Below are positions 8,478 through 17,545 of a DNA stretch of 33,631 nt, one piece after another. The notes under the pieces are model-generated. The model ran no database searches. It was not told where the DNA came from and saw nothing but the letters and a program-made list of their open reading frames with translations. Made by a program: the position numbers and the translations under genes. Source of the stretch: CALCMJ01 sp964475415 (GTDB lineage Bacteria > Bacteroidota > Bacteroidia > Chitinophagales > Saprospiraceae); the NCBI GenBank assembly GCA_964475415.1, contig CAYYWZ010000047.1:1-33631 (forward strand), written 5' to 3'. Position 1 is the first letter of the stretch, and each line of letters begins with the position of its first letter.

Positions 8478-8888
8478 ATGAATCGATTCCTACAGTTCTT
8501 CATCTTCGCTTCTTTATTTCTAGGAGCATGTGCAGATATAGAGACTACAGATTGTACTAATATAGAATACAATAGTCCTTTTTCTATCGCTGTCGATGAG
8601 ATGTATTGTCTACCTGATGGCAATTACATATATATAGAACTTATGAATCCTAGCTATTGCCCGTGTAATAGTGTATGTGTATGGGAAGGAGAATTACTTA
8701 CGACAATAAGCTATAATCTAGATGGAGAATTTAGCGAAAAACATGATATCCATGAAAATGCAGAAACACTCAACATAGATCCTACAGAAAACTATAGTAT
8801 CCAATATGCTACAATAGATCATAAAAATGAACCGTGTGCTTTCGATCCAGAAACAGTTTCTGTAGAACTGATCATTAATACAAACTAA
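8478..8888 (+). CDS. Cysteine-rich exported lipoprotein
   Basis: The first 18 residues form a lipoprotein signal ending in the lipobox LGAC, with Cys18 as the lipidated residue. The mature part of about 118 residues has seven further cysteines, including a CPCNSVCVWEGE segment. That segment resembles the DSRCPxxxxCVWxGE motif found in many Bacteroidota lipoproteins. Disulfides in the periplasm or at the outer membrane are likely. No enzyme signature is seen. The Bacteroidota -7-like sequence TCATTTTG at 8446-8453 could be its promoter, giving a short leader. Function unknown. Confidence 0.75.
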   Translation: MNRFLQFFIFASLFLGACADIETTDCTNIEYNSPFSIAVDEMYCLPDGNYIYIELMNPSYCPCNSVCVWEGELLTTISYNLDGEFSEKHDIHENAETLNIDPTENYSIQYATIDHKNEPCAFDPETVSVELIINTN

Positions 8889-8893
8889 GAGCT

Positions 8894-8917
8894 TCTTTTC
8901 TTAGACTTCAGAAAAGA
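8894..8917 (+). terminator. Hairpin after the lipoprotein gene
   Basis: TCTTTTCT at 8894-8901 pairs with AGAAAAGA at 8910-8917, an 8-bp stem with an 8-nt loop starting 5 nt after the stop codon. No T-run follows, so it is a weak terminator candidate at best. Confidence 0.25.
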
Positions 8918-9174
8918 TTAAAATTTGTAGATTATTAAACTACGTAATGCGAGTTAGCAAATAGACTAGTGAACAATAAAGCACCATATACTATCATATG
9001 TAGAAGGTTAGATATAGTGCAAAAAGCACCACACTTTTCAGCGAGTTTTTCCATCCAGAATTTCGTTTATAATTCAATTTTTCTAAAACAATAATCAGCA
9101 TTCTCACAACTGATCACAATTATTAGACGAAAATTCGAGACCTTAGTCACAGGATTTTATATCAAATCTGACAC

Positions 9175-9501
9175 CTAAGCGACTTCTGCCATTTGATTTT
9201 TATAAGAGATAAATTCATAGAATATATTTCTCTTTTCTAGAAAATTCCTAAATGCTTCTACAGAACTACTAATGAGGATAAGCCATCTGATAAGCTTGAA
9301 TAATTCCTCTGCCCTCTCAAGCTGTTTATGTGGAAATCGTATTGAAAGTGCCTCTCTTAATCTATCTCTACCTGATGCAGTGATACGAATCGTGTAATAA
9401 TGAGCCGAAATCCCAAACAACTCCGCTAAGATATTATCATAATCAGCACCCATAATATGTAAGGTGTCAATGTTGTCAGAATGAATTTTTACTGTACGCA
9501 T
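9175..9501 (-). CDS. Hypothetical protein, 108 residues
   Basis: The protein is soluble, with no signal peptide or membrane helix. It has a mixed N-terminal half and a helical, charged second half (RDRLREALSIRFPHKQLERA). I do not recognise a family. It is a single gene on the minus strand between two plus-strand genes, with about 290 bp of non-coding sequence downstream and 350 bp upstream. Its coding character, normal amino-acid composition and lack of a competing ORF support it, but the start has no ribosome binding site. Confidence 0.5.
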   Translation of the reverse strand: MRTVKIHSDNIDTLHIMGADYDNILAELFGISAHYYTIRITASGRDRLREALSIRFPHKQLERAEELFKLIRWLILISSSVEAFRNFLEKRNIFYEFISYKNQMAEVA

Positions 9502-9852
9502 AATTATTAATTTTTGGTACCGCGAATATGAATTTTATCGTGCACTGTACTTGCATGATGAATTGTCAATGTGAATATTCAAGATTAATTAACAGGATCA
9601 AAAAGAGAAATCATAAGGAATTACAAGAATTATTAATAGCATATAGGCCATTCTAGCGGAGATTAGGTTTTACTAGAGTTTCCAGAAAGGTGATATAATC
9701 GCCTCATTTAATCAGAAAACAACTATTATTATAATAAGAATTTACAAAAGACAAATGCCTAGAATCCTTAGGAAAATCCAACAATATTATTTGTATTACG
9801 TTATATAACTGATTAAATTCGCACATTCGACTTTTCAGTACTTTAAAGGATA
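9502..9852. other. Intergenic region between divergent genes
   Basis: It holds the upstream regions of the 108-residue gene (minus) and the desaturase (plus). An imperfect palindrome around AGGTGATATAATCGCCT at about 9687-9704 is the only notable symmetry. AAAGGA at 9845-9850 is the desaturase ribosome binding site. No small gene or RNA was recognised. Confidence 0.35.
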
Positions 9853-10899
9853 ATGATGAAATACGACAATATAGATATAGAGATAAAAGAGACCCTAAAA
9901 AACTGGAAATCTATTGTAGAAAAATACCAAAAGCCTGACAACAGAAAGGCAGCCATTCAGATAATAAACTCCTTCTTACCCTATATAGCGCTGTGGATAC
10001 TAACTTATTTTAGTCTCAGATGGTCCTATTTTATAACAGCGCCATTACTATGTATCAATGCATTTTTCTTGGTTAGGATTTTTATCATTCAGCATGATTG
10101 TGGTCATCAGTCATTCTTTACAAATAAGAAGATGAATAATCTGATGGGAACCATATGTAGTCTTTTTAGCTTTATCCCTTACCGATATTGGAAAAAAGTA
10201 CACAGTTACCATCATGGACATTCTGGCCAGTTAGAGGTAAGAGATATAGGAGATATCCCTATGCTTACGGTGCAAGAATTTAGAGATAGAAACTGGTGGG
10301 GGAAGTTCAAGTATCATGTCTGGAGAATACCTGTTGTAACATTCATCATAGCTCCGATTTATTACTTTATTGTTTCTAATAGATATCCTATTTTCAGATT
10401 TAACGATTGGAAAAAGTATACCATCATGCAGATTAAGGATAATTTTTGGATAGCCTTAGCTTACACCATTTGTGGATTTTTAATCGGTTGGAAGCAATTC
10501 CTCTTTATCCAAATAACTATGGTTATTCTTTTCGGAATCATAGCTTTCTGGTTCTTCTATGTACAACATCAGCATGAATTTTCTTACAAGCAGTGGAAAC
10601 ATAACTGGGATTTTCTACTTTCTACAATGAGAGGAAGTACGTATTACAAATTGCCTAGATTTATGCATTGGCTTACTGGAAATATCGGTTACCACCATAT
10701 CCATCATTTGAGTAGTCTTATCCCTAATTATAATCTACCCAAGATTTTCAAAGAAAAACCTATACTAAATAAGTATGTAACTAAGGTTGGATTTTTTGAA
10801 AGTTTTAAGATGATGTCTAATAAATTATGGGATGAGGAGAAACAAAAAATGATCTCCTTCCGTGATTTTTATCGTATGGAGAGAATGAGGCTAGCATAG
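9853..10899 (+). CDS. Acyl-lipid fatty-acid desaturase
   Basis: This is a membrane di-iron desaturase that introduces double bonds into acyl chains of membrane lipids. The three histidine boxes are present: HDCGH at 81-85, HSYHH at 117-121 and HHIHH at 281-285, with a further HQHE at 239-242. Hydrophobic pairs at about 38-78 and 160-233 are the membrane hairpins. The 348-residue length fits bacterial acyl-lipid desaturases of the omega-6/delta-12 type; regiospecificity cannot be read from the sequence. Two adjacent ATG codons open the frame; AAAGGA ends 2 nt from the first and 5 nt from the second, so the true start is probably 9856. It is monocistronic. Confidence 0.9.
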   Translation: MMKYDNIDIEIKETLKNWKSIVEKYQKPDNRKAAIQIINSFLPYIALWILTYFSLRWSYFITAPLLCINAFFLVRIFIIQHDCGHQSFFTNKKMNNLMGTICSLFSFIPYRYWKKVHSYHHGHSGQLEVRDIGDIPMLTVQEFRDRNWWGKFKYHVWRIPVVTFIIAPIYYFIVSNRYPIFRFNDWKKYTIMQIKDNFWIALAYTICGFLIGWKQFLFIQITMVILFGIIAFWFFYVQHQHEFSYKQWKHNWDFLLSTMRGSTYYKLPRFMHWLTGNIGYHHIHHLSSLIPNYNLPKIFKEKPILNKYVTKVGFFESFKMMSNKLWDEEKQKMISFRDFYRMERMRLA

Positions 10900-10977
10900 A
10901 CTTACATTTATTCTTTTATAATACACTACCTCAATAATTCGAGTCACTCATCGCCTACAATGGAGATACAACTTAAA

Positions 10978-11631
10978 CTATATTTGGCTTATGTCAAATT
11001 TATTAAAAGGCCATATTTGATAGCCCGTTAAGCTAGACTTTTCTAAGGCCTGTTTTACATTTTCATGTATGTAAAAAAAACTTGAGCCACCCCACCATAT
11101 ATCTAAATCTTGTTCAATTTTATAACCATGAGCTAAGAGCATCTTGCCTTCTTCTCGATATGTCTTTGACATAGATTTCAGCGAAGCTATATCTTTAATA
11201 TTTTCAATAATTTCCAATATTGTTTTTTTATCTGAGCGAGCAACGACCTTATATGTACTTTGTTCGATAATAATCTGCTCTAATAATTTCCCTTCAAAAA
11301 CCACAAAAAGATAATCCTTAGATACGGAAGTAAAAAGAGGATTAAAAAATCTTACTTGAAAAGTCTTATAAATCGGAATACGAAATGTATTAAGGAACTC
11401 AATAAAATCTAGAGACAACAGCATACTAACATCATCCCCAGAACGAATTCTACTTACGAACATGTCAAAAATATTCAGAAAAATCATATCAGGAAGTTTA
11501 GCTTCCTCTTCATTTTCTCTAGCAAAACTTAATTCAAAGTTTATTAATTGCTCAGTACCATACGCTTGTTCCACTTTCTGGTAATTAGCGATAATTCCAG
11601 AATGAGAACTTGGTTTTAGCGTATACATCAT
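10978..11631 (-). CDS. Immunity-protein-like hypothetical protein (Imm11/Imm43-like C-terminus)
   Basis: The protein has 217 soluble residues. Its C-terminus reads DIWWGGSSFFYIHENVKQAL and then SSLTGYQIWPFN. This matches the ending of polymorphic-toxin immunity families such as Imm11 (DUF1629) and Imm43, where a phrase like LKEAIEKAGLTGF closes the domain. The N-terminal half is not recognised. No toxin gene lies beside it. It starts 13 nt after the stop of the molybdenum hydroxylase large subunit and may be cotranscribed with it, although the link is hard to explain functionally. The family call is from a remembered pattern only. Confidence 0.4.
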   Translation of the reverse strand: MMYTLKPSSHSGIIANYQKVEQAYGTEQLINFELSFARENEEEAKLPDMIFLNIFDMFVSRIRSGDDVSMLLSLDFIEFLNTFRIPIYKTFQVRFFNPLFTSVSKDYLFVVFEGKLLEQIIIEQSTYKVVARSDKKTILEIIENIKDIASLKSMSKTYREEGKMLLAHGYKIEQDLDIWWGGSSFFYIHENVKQALEKSSLTGYQIWPFNKFDISQI

Positions 11632-11644
11632 ATAGAAATAAAAA

Positions 11645-13789
11645 CTATCCTAGCACCTCATAATGCTTAATAAATGGTTGTTTGTAGACACGCTTTCCTG
11701 TTGCAGCATGTATAGCATTAGCTATAGCTCCCCCTGCTGGAGGCAAACTTGGTTCGCCTAGTCCTGTCGGCGATAAGTTATTTTCTACAAAATATACTTC
11801 TACTTCAGGAGCTTCGGACATTCTTATCAAGCGATATTTATTAAAATTCTGCGCCGATGGCTTTCCATTATCAAAAGTAAGATCGCCAAACATCGCATGA
11901 CCTATACCATCTATAACGCCACCCTGAATTTGGTTTCTTGCAGCAATGGGATTTATAACAAGTCCACAGTCTACCGCACAGTAGACTTTTTTGACAACTG
12001 GCATATCATCTTCTAGTACAACTTCAGCAACTTCGGCAACATGTGTGTTGTGCGAATAATAAGCGCTGAATCCTTGGTATACGCCTGAAGCAGCTTTCCC
12101 CCATCCCGACTTATCGGCAGCTAGCTTTATAACAGCTTGCATACGCTCAGGAGAATACTCTATCTTATCATCTATATTATTCTTGGCATTTTCTAGTAGA
12201 TCTAATCTTAGTTGTACCGCATCAATTTCTAGCTTATTAGCCAACTCATCAAAGAAACTCTGCTCGGCAAAGGCTAGGAAATTAGTGTAAGGCGCTCTCC
12301 ACGCACCAGTAGTGATTTTACTATCTATCTTATGGGCATGAACTTCATAATTCTGGATAGCTGCCGCTGGAAAAAAGTTAGGAATAAGGCCATACATATT
12401 CCCATTGACACAAGCTTCTGTAAGTTTGTATCCCGTAAGTTTTCCTTCTTTTACACTAGCTTGGATTCTGTACTTAGAGCAAGGACGGTAAGTACCGGCT
12501 GTCATATCATCTTCTCTAGAAAAAACAAGTTGGATAGGAACTTTAGCAGCCTTAGAAACCTGAGCAGATTCTTCAGCAAAATCTCCATAGAGTCTTCTTC
12601 CAAATCCACCTCCCATTCTTGTCATCATAATGCTGACATCTTCGGGCTTAACTTCTATTTTTTCTGCGACTCGGTTTTGTGTCCACTGAGGTGTTTGTAT
12701 CGGTCCTGTCATAGACACTTTGTCTCCTTGTACATCAGCGAAAAAATTCATCGGCTCCATACAATTATGTGGTAAAAAAGGAGCCTCGTAAGTTTTATCT
12801 AATACATAATCTGCTTCAGCAAACGCCTTAGATAGGTCACCATCTTTTCTTAATGGTTCATCTGCGTTCTTATCTAACAACGCAAGTAAGGTTTTATCAT
12901 GGTCTACAGTGTTATCAAGATCACCACTATCTTTCCACTGAGCCACAATAGCATTTTTGCCTTTCATTGCCGCCCAAGTGTTGCTTGCAATAATAGCTAT
13001 TTTATTTTCGATCTGTATGACCTGCTCTACTCCAATTACCGCTTTGGCTGCACTATCATCATAAGACGATAATTCCTGACCGAAAGCAGGAGGACGCATC
13101 ATGCAAGCATACATCATTCCTTCTTTTTTCGTATCGATACCAAAGAGTGGCTGTCCTGTTATGATCTTATCTAAATCTACATTTCGCTTTTCCTGACCTA
13201 TAATTTTGTATTCGTTCAATTCTTTGAATGGAACATCTTCTGGCACTTCCATATCTACAAGTGCAGAAGCTATTTCTCCATAGCCTATACTATTACCTGT
13301 TTCTGTTTTTACAATTCCATTTTCTGTAAAACAATCAGCTGGATCTACCTCCCATTGTTTAGCCGCAGCATCTACCAACATATGTCTGATCGTAGCCCCT
13401 GCTTTTCTAAGACTATCCCATCCTTGACGTATAGACTGTGATCCACCAGCAACCTGCCTCGTGTACCACTCACTATTGAAGGGTGCTTGTTCTACAACTA
13501 CATCTTGCCACGCTACATCTAGCTCTTCAGCTATAATCATAGGCATAGCAGTTTTTACATTCTGACCTATCTCCGGATTAGGGGACATAATAGTAACAAG
13601 TCCAGTATCTCCAATTTTTATAAATGCATTCGCCTCATGCCATACGGTAGGCATGGCCTTAGCAATAATTTCTTGCTGTTCTGGTTTACAAGCCGTCAAC
13701 CAACTTACGCCTAACATCATTCCTCCACCAGCTAGTGTAGAAACCTTCATAAATGTTCTTCTGTCTTGCTTTTTATCTAATGTATTCAT
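11645..13789 (-). CDS. Exported molybdenum hydroxylase large subunit (IorB-like)
   Basis: This is the molybdopterin-binding subunit of a xanthine-oxidase-family hydroxylase, closest to isoquinoline 1-oxidoreductase beta or bacterial aldehyde dehydrogenases. It has 714 residues. The N-terminus has the Tat motif RRTFMK at 10-15, then a hydrophobic stretch ending in LTAC at 31-34, which could be a lipobox. MTRMGGGFGRR and RAPYTNFLAFAEQSFFDEL are the conserved family segments, and GLGEPSLPPAGG near 676-687 holds the catalytic Glu (about E679). It lies 9 nt behind the iron-sulfur subunit. No FAD subunit or cytochrome c partner is in the window. The substrate is unknown; N-heterocycles or aldehydes are typical for the family. 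Confidence 0.9.
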   Translation of the reverse strand: MNTLDKKQDRRTFMKVSTLAGGGMMLGVSWLTACKPEQQEIIAKAMPTVWHEANAFIKIGDTGLVTIMSPNPEIGQNVKTAMPMIIAEELDVAWQDVVVEQAPFNSEWYTRQVAGGSQSIRQGWDSLRKAGATIRHMLVDAAAKQWEVDPADCFTENGIVKTETGNSIGYGEIASALVDMEVPEDVPFKELNEYKIIGQEKRNVDLDKIITGQPLFGIDTKKEGMMYACMMRPPAFGQELSSYDDSAAKAVIGVEQVIQIENKIAIIASNTWAAMKGKNAIVAQWKDSGDLDNTVDHDKTLLALLDKNADEPLRKDGDLSKAFAEADYVLDKTYEAPFLPHNCMEPMNFFADVQGDKVSMTGPIQTPQWTQNRVAEKIEVKPEDVSIMMTRMGGGFGRRLYGDFAEESAQVSKAAKVPIQLVFSREDDMTAGTYRPCSKYRIQASVKEGKLTGYKLTEACVNGNMYGLIPNFFPAAAIQNYEVHAHKIDSKITTGAWRAPYTNFLAFAEQSFFDELANKLEIDAVQLRLDLLENAKNNIDDKIEYSPERMQAVIKLAADKSGWGKAASGVYQGFSAYYSHNTHVAEVAEVVLEDDMPVVKKVYCAVDCGLVINPIAARNQIQGGVIDGIGHAMFGDLTFDNGKPSAQNFNKYRLIRMSEAPEVEVYFVENNLSPTGLGEPSLPPAGGAIANAIHAATGKRVYKQPFIKHYEVLG

Positions 13790-13798
13790 AGTATTTTC

Positions 13799-14257
13799 TT
13801 AAGCGTTTTTAGAGGCTGTTTTTATAGCTTCTTTGATTCTTAGGTAGGTTCCACATCTGCATAAATTTCCATGCATATATTGTTCTATATCTTCATCAGA
13901 AGGGCTGGTATTATTCTTAAGCAATGCTGCTGCTTGCATGATCTGGCCTGCCTGACAATATCCACACTGAGGTACATCATGTTCTTTCCATGCTTCTTGT
14001 AAAGGATGATCTCCTTTTTCAGATAAGCCTTCTATAGTCGTTACTGACATTTCTCCTACCTTAGAAACAGGCAAAGAGCAGGATCTCATGGCATCACCAT
14101 CGACATGAACGGTACAAGCTCCGCATTGCGCTATACCGCAACCAAACTTTGTTCCTACCATACCTAATTCATCTCTCAGTACCCATAATAATGGTGTATC
14201 CGGATCTACATCTACTGTATGATTCTTTTCATTTACTTTTAAGGTGTACTTAGCCAT
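13799..14257 (-). CDS. (2Fe-2S) subunit of the molybdenum hydroxylase (IorA-like)
   Basis: This is the electron-transfer subunit of the hydroxylase encoded next to it. It has 152 residues. The plant-ferredoxin-type cluster ligands are C40, C45, C48 and C60 (CGIAQCGAC then C). The second cluster, next to the molybdopterin, uses C98 and C101 (CGYC) and C133 and C135 (CRC). Both domains are complete. It has no signal sequence of its own, so it would be exported folded with the Tat-bearing large subunit. It is first in the operon, with a 101-bp divergent intergenic region shared with the MOSC gene; no clear promoter box was found there. Confidence 0.92.
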   Translation of the reverse strand: MAKYTLKVNEKNHTVDVDPDTPLLWVLRDELGMVGTKFGCGIAQCGACTVHVDGDAMRSCSLPVSKVGEMSVTTIEGLSEKGDHPLQEAWKEHDVPQCGYCQAGQIMQAAALLKNNTSPSDEDIEQYMHGNLCRCGTYLRIKEAIKTASKNA

Positions 14258-14358
14258 AAGTTTTATTTTAAATATTATTTCTATGTCTATAAATATAATG
14301 TATTTTTAGCAAGAACATGAACCAATTTCTTTATAGACTAGGAAATAATTATTAATAG

Positions 14359-15162
14359 ATGTCAAATACTGTAAAAGATATACTGATTTATCCTATAAAA
14401 AGTCTTGCACCCATATCTGTAGCTGAAGGAAAAGTAAGAAGAAAGGGACTCAAGCAAGATCGCAAGTGGATGCTTGTAGATCAAGAAAATAAATTCATTA
14501 GCCAAAGAACCTATCCACAACTAACACAGATTAAAGTAGGACTTACAGAAACAGCCATTACCTTAAGTCATAATGAAAATAAAATAGAAGTACCCTTACG
14601 TGAAAAAAATGGAAACATATATGAGGTAGAGATCTGGGATCACACGGTAGAAGCTTATGAAGTTTCTGAAGCGCTCAATAGATGGTTCAGTAGTATCTTA
14701 GATTCTGAGACCAAGTTAGTCAAGATGGGTAAGGTATCTAAAAGAGAGAAAAAATTCTTGCGTGCTCCATGGAAATCTAAGGTCAGTTTCGCTGATGGCT
14801 ACCCCTACTTGATCATTGGTACAGCTAGTTTAGATTTACTAAACCATAAACTAAAAACCCCAATTTCTATAGATAGATTTAGAGGAAATATTATTATCAA
14901 TACTGAAAAAGCGCATGTAGAAGATAACTGGGAAACCATCATTATAGGTAATGCTGTATTCAAAATGATAAAACCATGTACCAGATGCAAGGTCATTACC
15001 ATAGATCAGCAGACAGGTATCGCATCAGATGAACCTATAAGCACATTGAGTTCTTACAGGAAATTTGAAAACAAAATCAACTTCGGGATGAATGCGATCT
15101 GTATAGAAAAAGGAGAAATTAGAAAAGGTGATAGTACTATCTTAATGAAAGATAGCAACTAA
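14359..15162 (+). CDS. MOSC domain protein (YcbX-like N-terminal barrel plus MOSC)
   Basis: The N-terminal beta-barrel (IYPIKSLAPISVAEG, then RKGLKQDRKWMLVD) followed by a MOSC domain is the YcbX/MARC layout. These proteins bind molybdenum cofactor and reduce N-hydroxylated compounds or carry sulfur. The MOSC part contains FADGYPYLIIGTASLDLL, RFRGNIII and the conserved cysteine in KPCTRCKV at about residues 210-217. The usual C-terminal 2Fe-2S ferredoxin domain of YcbX is absent; at 267 residues it is the short form. It is divergent from the molybdenum hydroxylase operon, which suggests a shared theme, though family members are also found alone. Confidence 0.88.
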   Translation: MSNTVKDILIYPIKSLAPISVAEGKVRRKGLKQDRKWMLVDQENKFISQRTYPQLTQIKVGLTETAITLSHNENKIEVPLREKNGNIYEVEIWDHTVEAYEVSEALNRWFSSILDSETKLVKMGKVSKREKKFLRAPWKSKVSFADGYPYLIIGTASLDLLNHKLKTPISIDRFRGNIIINTEKAHVEDNWETIIIGNAVFKMIKPCTRCKVITIDQQTGIASDEPISTLSSYRKFENKINFGMNAICIEKGEIRKGDSTILMKDSN

Positions 15163-15348
15163 AAATGCAATTCTCTTGAGTTTTGTAAAGTCCAGTTATG
15201 TACAATTTTATACCAATCCTATAAAAAACACGATGAATCTAAAGAGAAGAAGAAACTCTTAATAGCTTAAAATCTATTAATTTATAATACAGGCTAAATG
15301 ATAAAGATCTTAATCTGAATTTATTTTACAAATCATAAACCTCAACCC

Positions 15349-15879
15349 ATGATAAGCATACTCACATACATTTCCATGATAGCAGGAGGATTTCTGATCT
15401 TGCTATTGTTGTTATCACTTGTAGGAGGAATGGATCTAGAATTTGACCTTGCAGATGGAGATGCAGATAGCGGCGGTGGACTAGGTATTATTAAGGGAGG
15501 ACTGACTTTTATTTCTGTATCCTCTTGGGTAGCAAGGATAATCATCCACAGTTCAGAAAATCCAATTATGGCTGCAATAGTCGGAACCATATCTGGAATC
15601 ATTGCAGTTATTGCCCTATCTTATTTCTTAAGATTTTTGTTACGTGCAGAATCAGAAGTAAACTGGTCACCAGAACAAGCGCTGTACAACAGCGGAAAAG
15701 TATACTTGAAAATTCCATCCGGTGAGGGTTATGGATTAGTTCATACACTTATCAATGGAACGAATAGAGAGCTGAAGGCAAAGTCCATTAATGGAGAAAT
15801 CCCTACTGGCTCTCTGGTTTACATTAGCGATATAGAGAATGATATTCTTATCGTAAGCTTGCTAGAAAACACAAAATAA
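15349..15879 (+). CDS. NfeD-like membrane protein (flotillin partner)
   Basis: The protein has 176 residues: two hydrophobic segments at about 4-25 and 73-97, an acidic Gly/Asp loop between them, and a C-terminal beta domain of about 70 residues (GKVYLKIPSGEGYGLV...) of the OB-fold type found in NfeD/YuaF proteins. It lies 45 bp upstream of the flotillin gene on the same strand, the classic pairing in which the NfeD-like protein works with the flotillin in membrane microdomains. It lacks the ClpP-like protease domain of long NfeD proteins. Confidence 0.8.
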   Translation: MISILTYISMIAGGFLILLLLLSLVGGMDLEFDLADGDADSGGGLGIIKGGLTFISVSSWVARIIIHSSENPIMAAIVGTISGIIAVIALSYFLRFLLRAESEVNWSPEQALYNSGKVYLKIPSGEGYGLVHTLINGTNRELKAKSINGEIPTGSLVYISDIENDILIVSLLENTK

Positions 15880-15924
15880 TTTTAGAACATTTCAATCTAT
15901 AGTTAATCAAAAAACCTTACTACT

Positions 15925-17520
15925 ATGACAACTGGCTTTTTAATTTCAATCGGAATAGGCTTCGTAGCCTTAATAATATTACTCTCCATATTTGTGTTCT
16001 TAGCACGATACAAGAGATGTCCATCAGATAAAATACTTGTCGTATATGGAAAAACAGGAGGCGAACAATCTGCACAATGTTATGCAGGTGGTGCAAAATT
16101 TGTATGGCCTGTCATCCAAGACTATAAGTATCTAGACCTTACCCCTCTTAGTATAGATGTCAATCTACAAGATGCACTATCTAAGCAGAATATTAGAGTT
16201 TCTGTTCCTGCACAATTTACTGTAGGTATAAGTAACAAACCGGCTATCATGGTAAGTGCCGCGGAAAGACTGCTAGCACTAGAAAGGCCTGATATCACAT
16301 CACTAGCGCATGACATTATAATGGGACAGATGCGTCTTGTTATAGCGAACATGGACATAGAAGAATTGAACACGGATAGAGATAAGTTCGTAGAATCTGT
16401 CTATAGAAATGTAGGAGACGAGTTACATAAGATCGGATTAGAACTGATTAATGTCAATGTAACAGATATCCAAGATGAGTCTGGATATATCAAAGCACTA
16501 GGGCAAGAAGCTGCAGCTAAAGCGATCAACGATGCCAAAGTAAAAGTAGCCAATGAGGTAAGAATAGGTTCTATAGGAGAAGCTGAAGCTAAGCAAGATC
16601 AGAGAACGAAAGTAGCATCAGCTAACAGTAGAGCAGAGATCGGAGAGGCAGAAGCTAACCAAGCTCAAAGAATAAGTGTTGCCGATGCAAATTCTAAGGC
16701 GGAAATCGGAGAAGCTAAAGCGACACAATTACAGAGAATACAAACTGCTGATGCAAATTCTAAAGCAGAGATCGGAGAAGCCATGTCTAATGCTGAAGCT
16801 ACAGAAGGAAGAAATGAATCTGCTATCAAAATAGCAAATTCTAATGCTGCAAGAGATATAGAAATGGCTGAGGCAGATCGTAAAGCAACAGCTGCTAGAA
16901 AGGTAGCTCAGGCGAAAGCACTAAGAGAAGGATATATCGCTGAACAAGAAGCCGAGCTAGCAAGAGCTGCCGTAGAGAAAGCAAAAAAAGAAGCCGATGA
17001 GGTTGTAGAAGCAGATATCGAAAAGCAAAAAGCTATTATAGCTGCACAAGCTGAAGCAGAAAAACAAAGAGAGATTGCAAAGGGACAGGCAGATGCCGTT
17101 CTAGCAAATTATATCGCTCAAGCGAAAGGACAAGAAGAATTACTTAGTAAGCAAGCAGAAGGATTTAAAAAGCTAGTGCAAGCAGCTAATGGAGATCCGC
17201 AAAGTGCCATAGGATATCTTATGATAGACAAGCTTACGGAACTTGCTAAAATCCAAACGGACGCAATCAAAGATCTGGAAATAGATAAGGTAGTAGTTTA
17301 TGATAATGGACAAGGAACGGGTGTAACAAATTTTGTACAAGGACTTTACGGAATGATGCCTCAGCTAAGTGACTTCCTGAGTCAGTCAGGAATGAATCTA
17401 CCTGAGACACTTGTGAAGCTAGATCAAGGAAATAAAGAAGTGGTAAAGGAAGTTGAATCGACAAAATCAACTCCTGAAATTTCTAGTCTAGAGCAAAGCC
17501 AGGAAAGCACTGATTTGTAA
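15925..17520 (+). CDS. Flotillin family protein (FloT/YuaG-like)
   Basis: It is an SPFH/band-7 scaffold of membrane microdomains. An N-terminal membrane segment at about 5-27 is followed by the SPFH domain to about residue 200, then a long Ala/Glu-rich coiled coil (about 205-410) and a short C-terminal region with Gly/Asn and an acidic Ser/Glu tail. The coiled coil begins with three near-tandem 22-residue repeats (see the separate entry). At 531 residues it is close to Bacillus FloT (about 510). It is second in an operon with the NfeD-like gene and is followed by a good intrinsic terminator. No active site is expected. Confidence 0.92.
   Translation: MTTGFLISIGIGFVALIILLSIFVFLARYKRCPSDKILVVYGKTGGEQSAQCYAGGAKFVWPVIQDYKYLDLTPLSIDVNLQDALSKQNIRVSVPAQFTVGISNKPAIMVSAAERLLALERPDITSLAHDIIMGQMRLVIANMDIEELNTDRDKFVESVYRNVGDELHKIGLELINVNVTDIQDESGYIKALGQEAAAKAINDAKVKVANEVRIGSIGEAEAKQDQRTKVASANSRAEIGEAEANQAQRISVADANSKAEIGEAKATQLQRIQTADANSKAEIGEAMSNAEATEGRNESAIKIANSNAARDIEMAEADRKATAARKVAQAKALREGYIAEQEAELARAAVEKAKKEADEVVEADIEKQKAIIAAQAEAEKQREIAKGQADAVLANYIAQAKGQEELLSKQAEGFKKLVQAANGDPQSAIGYLMIDKLTELAKIQTDAIKDLEIDKVVVYDNGQGTGVTNFVQGLYGMMPQLSDFLSQSGMNLPETLVKLDQGNKEVVKEVESTKSTPEISSLEQSQESTDL
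16573..16785 (+). repeat. 66-bp tandem repeats inside the flotillin gene
   Basis: Three consecutive 66-bp units at 16573-16638, 16639-16704 and 16705-16770 encode 22-residue repeats of the form IGEAxAxQxQRxxxADANSKAE, and a fourth begins at 16771 before diverging. The period keeps the reading frame and is not a multiple of 7 residues, though it equals two hendecads, so a continuous coiled coil is possible. Synonymous differences between units show the duplication is not very recent. Confidence 0.75.
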
Positions 17521-17545
17521 TAGTCCTATATTCTAAAACTATAAG

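Noticed and set aside
12332..12775. 147-codon plus-strand ORF inside the hydroxylase large subunit
   Set aside because: It lies antisense within a fully conserved molybdenum hydroxylase frame and resembles no protein.
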